This document shows positions 50,491-61,200 of a DNA stretch of 64,000 nt, piece by piece. The translations under genes were made by a program, and so were the position numbers. Each line of letters begins with the position of its first letter. Within the stretch, counting starts at the first letter, position 1. Origin of the DNA: Auanema rhodensis (lineage: Eukaryota; Nematoda; Chromadorea; Rhabditida; Rhabditidae); NCBI GenBank assembly GCA_964057225.1, contig CAXKVF010000072.1, positions 806,001-870,000 of the forward strand. The letters are read 5' to 3'. The notes below the pieces were generated by a model. It saw only the letters and a list, made by a program, of their open reading frames with translations. It searched no databases and was not told the origin of the DNA.

Positions 50491-53400
50491 CAAAGTCATG
50501 GTTACCATGAACCAATATCAATAAAAATTTGTTTTTAGACTAATATGGACATGGGGAATCTAATTTTGAAAACCGCATTTCTTTATCTTTCACGTGAAGC
50601 GAGTTACATACCAAGTGCACATCACGTGTACATTTAATTAGCATAAATTAAAGTTCACGTAAAATTCAAAGTCATGGTTACCATGAACCAATATCAATAA
50701 AAATTTGTTTTTAGACTAATATGGACATGGGGAATCTAATTTTGAAAACCGCATCTCTTTATCTTTCACGTGAAGCGAGTTACATACCAAGTGCACATCA
50801 CGTGTACATTTAATTAGCATAAATTAAAGTTCACGTAAATTTCAAAGTCATGGTTACCATGAAGCAATATCAATAAAAATTTGTTTTTAGACTAATATGG
50901 ACATGGGGAATCTAATTTTGAAAACCGCATCTCTTTATCTTTCACGTGAAGCGAGTTACATACCAAGTGCACATCACGTGTACATTTAATTAGCATGAAT
51001 TAAAGTTCACGTAAATTTCAAAGTCATGGTTACCATGAACCAATATCAATAAAAATTTGTTTTTAGACTAATATGGACATGGGGAATCTAATTTTGAAAA
51101 CCGCATCTCTTTATCTTTCACGTGAAGCGAGTTACATACCAAGTGCACATCACGTGTACATTTAATTAGCATAAATTAAAGTTCACGTAAATTTCAAAGT
51201 CATGGTTACCATGAAGCAATATCAATAAAAATTTGTTTTTAGACTAATATGGACATGGGGAATCTAATTTTAAAAACCGCATCTCTTTATCTTTCACGTG
51301 AAGCGAGTTACATACCAAGTGCACATCACGTGTACATTTAATTAGCATAAATTAAAGTTCACGTAAATTTCAAAGTCATGGTTACCATGAACCAATATCA
51401 ATAAAAATTTGTTTTTAGACTAATATGGACATGGGGAATCTAATTTTGAAAACCGCATCTCTTTATCTTTCACGTGAAGCGAGTTACATATCAAGTGCAC
51501 ATCACGTGTACATTTAATTAGCATAAATTAAAGTTCACGTAAATTTCAAAGTCATGGTTACCATGAACCAATATCAATAAAAATTTGTTTTTAGACTAAT
51601 ATGGACATGGGGAATCTAATTTTGAAAACCGCATCTCTTTATCTTTCACGTGAAGCGAGTTACATACCAAGTGCACATCACGTGTACATTTAATTAGCAT
51701 AAATTAAAGTTCACGTAAATTTCAAAGTCATGGTTACCATGCACCAATATCAATAAAAATTTGTTTTTAGACTAATATGGACATGGGGAATCTAATTTTG
51801 AAAACCGCATCTCTTTATCTTTCACGTGAAGCGAGTTACATACCAAGTGCACATCACGTGTACATTTAATTAGCATAAATTAAAGTTCACGTAAATTTCA
51901 AAGTCATGGTTACCATGCACCAATATCAATAAAAATTTGTTTTTAGACTAATATGGACATGGGGAATCTAATTTTGAAAACCGCATCTCTTTATCTTTCA
52001 CGTGAAGCGAGTTACATACCAAGTGCACATCACGTGTACATTTAGTTAGCATAAATTAAAGTTCACGTAAATTTCAAAGTCATGGTTACCATGAACCAAT
52101 ATCAATAAAAATTTGTTTTGAGACTAATATGGACATGGGGAATCTAATTTTGAAAACCGCATCTCTTTATCTTTCACGTGAAGCGAGTTACATACCAAGT
52201 GCACAACACGTGTACATTTAATTAGCATAAATTAAAGTTCACGTAAATTTCAAAGTCATGGTTACCATGCACCAATATCAATAAAAATTTGTTTTTAGAC
52301 TAATATGGACATGGGGAATCTAATTTTGAAAACCGCATCTCTTTATCTTTCACGTGAAGCGAGTTACATACCAAGTGCACATCACGTGTACATTTAATTA
52401 GCATAAATTAAAGTTCACGTAAATTTCAAAGTCATGGTTACCATGAAGCAATATCAATAAAAATTTGTTTTTAGACTAATATGGACATGGGGAATCTAAT
52501 TTTGAAAACCGCATCTCTTTATCTTCCACGTGAAGCGAGTTACATACCAAGTGCACATCACGTGTACATTTAATTAGCATAAATTAAAGTTCACGTAAAT
52601 TTCAAAGTCATGGTTACCATGAAGCAATATCAATAAAAATTTGTTTTTAGACTAATATGGACATGGGGAATCTAATTTTGAAAACCGCATCTCTTTATCT
52701 TTCACGTGAAGCGAGTTACATACCAAGTGCACATCACGTGTACATTTAATTAGCATAAATTAAAGTTCACGTAAATTTCAAAGTCATGGTTACCATGCAC
52801 CAATATCAATAAAAATTTGTTTTTAGACTAATATGGACATGGGGAATCTAATTTTGAAAACCGCATCTCTTTATCTTTCACGTGAAGCGAGTTACATACC
52901 AAGTGCACATCACGTGTACATTTAATTAGCATAAATTAAAGTTCACGTAAATTTCAAAGTCATGGTTACCATGAAGCAATATCAATAAAAATTTGTTTTT
53001 AGACTAATATGGACATGGGGAATCTAATTTTGAAAACCGCATCTCTTTATCTTTCACGTGAAGCGAGTTACATACCAAGTGCACATCACGTGTACATTTA
53101 ATTAGCATAAATTAAAGTTCACGTAAATTTCAAAGTCATGGTTACCATGAACCAATATCAATAAAAATTTGTTTTTAGACTAATATGGACATGGGGAATC
53201 TAATTTTGAAAACCGCATTTCTTTATCTTTCACGTGAAGCGAGTTACATACCAAGTGCACATCACGTGTACATTTAATTAGCATAAATTAAAGTTCACGT
53301 AAAATTCAAAGTCATGGTTACCATGAACCAATATCAATAAAAATTTGTTTTTAGACTAATATGGACATGGGGAATCTAATTTTGAAAACCGCATCTCTTT

Positions 53401-56400
53401 ATCTTTCACGTGAAGCGAGTTACATACCAAGTGCACATCACGTGTACATTTAATTAGCATAAATTAAAGTTCACGTAAATTTCAAAGTCATGGTTACCAT
53501 GAAGCAATATCAATAAAAATTTGTTTTTAGACTAATATGGACATGGGGAATCTAATTTTGAAAACCGCATCTCTTTATCTTTCACGTGAAGCGAGTTACA
53601 TACCAAGTGCACATCACGTGTACATTTAATTAGCATAAATTAAAGTTCACGTAAATTTCAAAGTCATGGTTACCATGAACCAATATCAATAAAAATTTGT
53701 TTTTAGACTGATATGGACATGGGGAATCTAATTTTGAAAACCGCATTTCTTTATCTTTCACGTGAAGCGAGTTACATACCAAGTGCACATCACGTGTACA
53801 TTTAATTAGCATAAATTAAAGTTCACGTAAAATTCAAAGTCATGGTTACCATGAACCAATATCAATAAAAATTTGTTTTTAGACTAATATGGACATGGGG
53901 AATCTAATTTTGAAAACCGCATCTCTTTATCTTTCACGTGAAGCGAGTTACATACCAAGTGCACATCACGTGTACATTTAATTAGCATGAATTAAAGTTC
54001 ACGTAAATTTCAAAGTCATGGTTACCATGAACCAATATCAATAAAAATTTGTTTTTAGACTAATATGGACATGGGGAATCTAATTTTGAAAACCGCATCT
54101 TTTTATCTTTCACGTGAAGCGAGTTACATACCAAGTGCACATCACGTGTACATTTAATTAGCATAAATTAAAGTTCACGTAAATTTCAAAGTCATGGTTA
54201 CCATGAACCAATATCAATAAAAATTTGTTTTTAGACTAATATGGACATGGGGAATCTAATTTTGAAAACCGCATCTCTTTATCTTTCACGTGAAGCGAGT
54301 TACATACCAAGTGCACATCACGTGTACATTTAATTAGCATAAATTAAAGTTCACGTAAATTTCAAAGTCATGGTTACCATGCACCAATATCAATAAAAAT
54401 TTGTTTTTAGACTAATATGGACATGGGGAATCTAATTTTGAAAACCGCATCTCTTTATCTTTCACGTGAAGCGAGTTACATACCAAGTGCACATCACGTG
54501 TACATTTAATTAGCATAAATTAAAGTTCACGTAAATTTCAAAGTCATGGTTACCATGCACCAATATCAATAAAAATTTGTTTTTAGACTAATATGGACAT
54601 GGGGAATCTTATTTTGAAAACCGCATCTCTTTATCTTTCACGTGAAGCGAGTTACATACCAAGTGCACATCACGTGTACATTTAATTAGCATAAATTAAA
54701 GTTCACGTAAATTTCAAAGTCATGGTTACCATGAACCAATATCAATAAAAATTTGTTTTGAGACTAATATGGACATGGGGAATCTAATTTTGAAAACCGC
54801 ATCTCTTTATCTTTCACGTGAAGCGAGTTACATACCAAGTGCACATCACGTGTACATTTAATTAGCATAAATTAAAGTTCACGTAAATTTCAAAGTCATG
54901 GTTACCATGCACCAATATCAATAAAAATTTGTTTTTAGACTAATATGGACATGGGGAATCTAATTTTGAAAACCGCATCTCTTTATCTTTCACGTGAAGC
55001 GAGTTACATACCAAGTGCACATCACGTGTACATTTAATTAGCATAAATTAAAGTTCACGTAAATTTCAAAGTCATGGTTACCATGCACCAATATCAAAAA
55101 AAATTTGTTTTTAGACTAATATGGACATGGGGAATCTAATTTTGAAAACCGCATCTCTTTATCTTTCACGTGAAGCGAGTTACATACCAAGTGCACATCA
55201 CGTGTACATTTAATTAGCATAAATTAAAGTTCACGTAAAATTCAAAGTCATGGTTACCATGAACCAATATCAATAAAAATTTGTTTTTAGACTAATATGG
55301 ACATGGGGAATCTAATTTTGAAAACCGCATCTCTTTATCTTTCACGTGAAGCGAGTTACATACCAAGTGCACATCACGTGTACATTTAATTAGCATAAAT
55401 TAAAGTTCACGTAAATTTCAAAGTCATGGTTACCATGAAGCAATATCAATAAAAATTTGTTTTTAGACTAATATGGACATGGGGAATCTAATTTTGAGAA
55501 CCGCATCTCTTTATCTTTCACGTGAAGCGAGTTACATACCAAGTGCACATCACGTGTACATTTAATTAGCATTAATTAAAGTTCACGTAAATTTCAAAGT
55601 CATGGTTACCATGAACCAATATCAATAAAAATTTGTTTTTAGACTAATATGGACATGGGGAATCTAATTTTGAAAACCGCATCTCTTTATCTTTCACGTG
55701 AAGCGAGTTACATACCAAGTGCACATCACGTGTACATTTAATTAGCATAAATTAAAGTTCACGTAAATTTCAAAGTCATGGTTACCATGAAGCAATATCA
55801 ATAAAAATTTGTTTTTAGACTAATATGGACATGGGGAATCTAATTTTGAAAACCGCATCTCTTTATCTTTCACGTGAAGCGAGTTACATACCAAGTGCAC
55901 ATCACGTGTACATTTAATTAGCATAAATTAAAGTTCACGTAAATTTCAAAGTCATGGTTACCATGAACCAATATCAATAAAAATTTGTTTTTAGACTGAT
56001 ATGGACATGGGGAATCTAATTTTGAAAACCGCATTTCTTTATCTTTCACGTGAAGCGAGTTACATACCAAGTGCACATCACGTGTACATTTAATTAGCAT
56101 AAATTAAAGTTCACGTAAAATTCAAAGTCATGGTTACCATGAACCAATATCAATAAAAATTTGTTTTTAGACTAATATGGACATGGGGAATCTAATTTTG
56201 AAAACCGCATCTCTTTATCTTTCACGTGAAGCGAGTTACATACCAAGTGCACATCACGTGTACATTTAATTAGCATAAATTAAAGTTCACGTAAATTTCA
56301 AAGTCATGGTTACCATGAAGCAATATCAATAAAAATTTGTTTTTAGACTAATATGGACATGGGGAATCTAATTTTGAAAACCGCATCTCTTTATCTTTCA

Positions 56401-58234
56401 CGTGAAGCGAGTTACATACCAAGTGCACATCACGTGTACATTTAATTAGCATGAATTAAAGTTCACGTAAATTTCAAAGTCATGGTTACCATGAACCAAT
56501 ATCAATAAAAATTTGTTTTTAGACTAATATGGACATGGGGAATCTAATTTTGAAAACCGCATCTCTTTATCTTTCACGTGAAGCGAGTTACATACCAAGT
56601 GCACATCACGTGTACATTTAATTAGCATAAATTAAAGTTCACGTAAATTTCAAAGTCATGGTTACCATGAACCAATATCAATAAAAATTTGTTTTTAGAC
56701 TAATATGGACATGGGGAATCTAATTTTGAAAACCGCATCTCTTTATCTTTCACGTGAAGCGAGTTACATACCAAGTGCACATCACGTGTACATTTAATTA
56801 GCATAAATTAAAGTTCACGTAAATTTCAAAGTCATGGTTACCATGCACCAATATCAATAAAAATTTGTTTTTAGACTAATATGGACATGGGGAATCTAAT
56901 TTTGAAAACCGCATCTCTTTATCTTTCACGTGAAGCGAGTTACATACCAAGTGCACATCACGTGTACATTTAATTAGCATAAATTAAAGTTCACGTAAAT
57001 TTCAAAGTCATGGTTACCATGCACCAATATCAATAAAAATTTGTTTTTAGACTAATATGGACATGGGGAATCTTATTTTGAAAACCGCATCTCTTTATCT
57101 TTCACGTGAAGCGAGTTACATACCAAGTGCACATCACGTGTACATTTAATTAGCATAAATTAAAGTTCACGTAAATTTCAAAGTCATGGTTACCATGAAC
57201 CAATATCAATAAAAATTTGTTTTGAGACTAATATGGACATGGGGAATCTAATTTTGAAAACCGCATCTCTTTATCTTCCACGTGAAGCGAGTTACATACC
57301 AAGTGCACATCACGTGTACATTTAATTAGCATAAATTAAAGTTCACGTAAATTTCAAAGTCATGGTTACCATGCACCAATATCAATAAAAATTTGTTTTT
57401 AGACTAATATGGACATGGGGAATCTAATTTTGAAAACCGCATCTCTTTATCTTTCACGTGAAGCGAGTTACATACCAAGTGCACATCACGTGTACATTTA
57501 ATTAGCATAAATTAAAGTTCACGTAAATTTCAAAGTCATGGTTACCATGCACCAATATCAATAAAAATTTGTTTTTAGACTAATATGGACATGGGGAATC
57601 TTATTTTGAAAACCGCATCTCTTTATCTTTCACGTGAAGCGAGTTACATACCAAGTGCACATCACGTGTACATTTAATTAGCATAAATTAAAGTTCACGT
57701 AAATTTCAAAGTCATGGTTACCATGAACCAATATCAATAAAAATTTGTTTTGAGACTAATATGGACATGGGGAATCTAATTTTGAAAACCGCATCTCTTT
57801 ATCTTCCACGTGAAGCGAGTTACATACCAAGTGCACATCACGTGTACATTTAATTAGCATAAATTAAAGTTCACGTAAATTTCAAAGTCATGGTTACCAT
57901 GCACCAATATCAATAAAAATTTGTTTTTAGACTAATATGGACATGGGGAATCTAATTTTGAAAACCGCATCTCTTTATCTTTCACGTGAAGCGAGTTACA
58001 TACCAAGTGCACATCACGTGTACATTTAAGTAGCATAAATTAAAGTTCACGTAAAATTCAAAGTCATGGTTACCATGAACCAATATCAATAAAAATTTGT
58101 TTTTAGACTAATATGGACATGGGGAATCTAATTTTGAAAACCGCATCTCTTTATCTTTCACGTGAAGCGAGTTACATACCAAGTGCACATCACGTGTACA
58201 TTTAATTAGCATAAATTAAAGTTCACGTAAATTT
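50491..58234 (+). repeat. Right domain: A/T-free relative of the 1764-bp HOR, then 14-mer and 3-mer duplications
   Basis: 51195-52954 (10 monomers) repeats the order of 41014-42953 (11 monomers): TTTTAAAAACC, GAACC, GAACC, GCACC, GCACC with ATTTAGTTAG, GAACC with TTTTGAGAC, GCACC, GAAGC, GAAGC, GCACC. It has one GCACC where the HOR has two A/T-replaced ones, and that one is canonical. 53483-54186 matches 47354-48057 (A52G, CATGAATT, CATCTTTTT). CATGAATT monomers and AATCTTATTTTG monomers (54606 and 57071) recur at 2464 bp (14 monomers). The trimer 56827-57354 (GCACC; GCACC with AATCTTATT; GAACC with TTTTGAGAC and ATCTTCCACG) is followed directly by a second copy, 57355-57882. No genes. Confidence 0.85.
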
Positions 58235-61200
58235 CAAAGTCATGGTTACCATGAACCAATATCAATAAAAATTTGTTTTTAGACTAATATGGACATGGGG
58301 CATCTAATTTTGAAAACCGCATCTCTTTATCTTTCACGTGAAGCGAGTTACATACCAAGTGCACATCACGTGTACATTTAATTAGCATAAATTAAAGTTC
58401 ACGTAAATTTCAAAGTCATGGTTACCATGCACCAATATCAATAAAAATTTGTTTTTAGACTAATATGGACATGGGGAATCTAATTTTGAAAACCGCATCT
58501 CTTTATCTTTCACGTGAAGCGAGTTACATACCAAGTGCACATCACGTGTACATTTAATTAGCATAAATTAAAGTTCACGTAAATTTCAAAGTCATGGTTA
58601 CCATGAACCAATATCAATAAAAATTTGTTTTTAGACTAATATGGACATGGGGAATCTAATTTTGAAAACCGCATCTCTTTATCTTTCACGTGAAGCGAGT
58701 TACATACCAAGTGCACATCACGTGTACATTTAATTAGCATAAATTAAAGTTCACGTAAATTTCAAAGTCATGGTTACCATGCACCAATATCAATAAAAAT
58801 TTGTTTTTAGACTAATATGGACATGGGGAATCTAATTATGAAAACCGCATCTCTTTATCTTTCACGTGAAGCGAGTTACATACCAAGTGCACATCACGTG
58901 TACATTTAATTAGCATAAATTAAAGTTCACGTAAATTACAAAGTCATGGTTACCATGAACCAATATCAATAAAAATTTGTTTTTAGACTAATATGGACAT
59001 GGGGAATCTAATTTTGAAAACCGCATCTCTTCATCTTTCACGTGAAGCGAGTTACATACCAAGTGCACATCACGTGTACATTTAATTAGCATAAATTAAA
59101 GTTCACGTAAATTTCAAAGTCATGGTTACCATGCACCAATATCAATAAAAATTTGTTTTTAGACTAATATGGACATGGGGAATCTAATTTTGAAAACCGC
59201 ATCTCTTTATCTTTCACGTGAAGCGAGTTACATACCAAGTGCACATCACGTGTACATTTAATTAGCATAAATTAAAGTTCACGTAAAATTCAAAGTCATG
59301 GTTACCATGAACCAATATCAATAAAAATTTGTTTTTAGACTAATATGGACATGGGGAATCTAATTTTGAAAACCGCATCTCTTTATCTTTCACGTGAAGC
59401 AAGTTACATACCAAGTGCACATCACGTGTACATTTAATTAGCATAAATTAAAGTTCACGTAAATTTCAAAGTCATGGTTACCATGAACCAATATCAATAA
59501 AAATTTGTTTTTAGACTAATATGGACATGGGGAATCTAATTTTGAAAACCGCATCTCTTTATCTTTCACGTGAAGCGAGCTACATACCAAGTGCACATCA
59601 CGTGTACATTTAATTAGCATAAATTAAAGTTCACGTAAATTTCAAAGTCATGGTTACCATGAACCAATATCAATAAAAATTTGTTTTTAGACTAATATGG
59701 ACATGGGGAATCTAATTTTGAGAACCGCATCTCTTTATCTTTCACGTGAAGCGAGTTACATACCAAGTGCACATCACGTGTACATTTAATTAGCATTAAT
59801 TAAAGTTCACGTAAATTTCAAAGTCATGGTTACCATGAACCAATATCAATAAAAATTTGTTTTTAGACTAATATGGACATGGAGCATCTAATTTTGAAAA
59901 CCGCATCTCTTTATCTTTCACGTGAAGCGAGTTACATACCAAGTGCACATCACGTGTACATTTAATTAGCATAAATTAAAGTTCACGTAAATTTCAAAGT
60001 CATGGTTACCATGCACCAATATCAATAAAAATTTGTTTTTAGACTAATATGGACATGGGGAATCTAATTTTGAAAACCGCATCTCTTTATCTTTCATGTG
60101 AAGCGAGTTACATACCAAGTGCACATCACGTGTACATTTAATTAGCATAAATTAAAGTTCACGTAAATTTCAAAGTCATGGTTACCATGAACCAATATCA
60201 ATAAAAATTTGTTTTTAGACTAATATGGACATGGGGAATCTAATTTTGAAAACCGCATCTCTTCATCTTTCACGTGAAGCGAGTTACATACCAAGTGCAC
60301 ATCACGTGTACATTTAATTAGCATAAATTAAAGTTCACGTAAATTTCAAAGTCATGGTTACCATGCACCAATATCAATAAAAATTTGTTTTTAGACTAAT
60401 ATGGACATGGGGAATCTAATTATGAAAACCGCATCTCTTTATCTTTCACGTGAAGCGAGTTACATACCAAGTGCACATCACGTGTACATTTAATTAGCAT
60501 AAATTAAAGTTCACGTAAATTACAAAGTCATGGTTACCATGAACCAATATCAATAAAAATTTGTTTTTAGACTAATATGGACATGGGGAATCTAATTTTG
60601 AAAACCGCATCTCTTCATCTTTCACGTGAAGCGAGTTACATACCAAGTGCACATCATGTGTACATTTAATTAGCATAAATTAAAGTTCACGTAAATTTCA
60701 AAGTCATGGTTACCATGCACCAATATCAATAAAAATTTGTTTTTAGACTAATATGGACATGGGGAATCTAATTTTGAAAACCGCATTTCTTTATCTTTCA
60801 CGTGAAGCGAGCTACATACCAAGTGCACATCACGTGTACATTTAATTAGCATAAATTAAAGTTCACGTAAATTTCAAAGTCATGGTTACCATGAAGCAAT
60901 ATCAATAAAAATTTGTTTTTAGACTAATATGGACATGGGGAATCTAATTTTGAAAACCGCATCTCTTTATCTTTCACGTGAAGCGAGTTACATACCAAGT
61001 GCACATCACGTGTACATTTAATTAGCATAAATTAAAGTTCACGTAAATTTCAAAGTCATGGTTACCATGAACCAATATCAATAAAAATTAGTTTTTAGAC
61101 TAATATGGACATGGGGAATCTAATTTTGAAAACCGCATTTCTTTATCTTTCACGTGAAGCGAGTTACATACCAAGTGCACATCACGTGTACATTTAATTA

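Noticed and set aside
43453-56100. Eight near-identical 60-residue minus-strand open frames (43453-43635, 44861-45043, 45741-45923, 47501-47683, 48557-48739, 49437-49619, 53630-53812, 55918-56100), starting MLIKCTRDVHLV
   Set aside because: Each lies in one satellite monomer of the subtype carrying A52G (ACTGATATGG), which turns a minus-strand TAG stop into CAG. All other monomers have the stop. The frames are shorter than a chance ORF threshold, have no recognisable domain, and the 176-bp period breaks any frame. Repetition alone explains their similarity.
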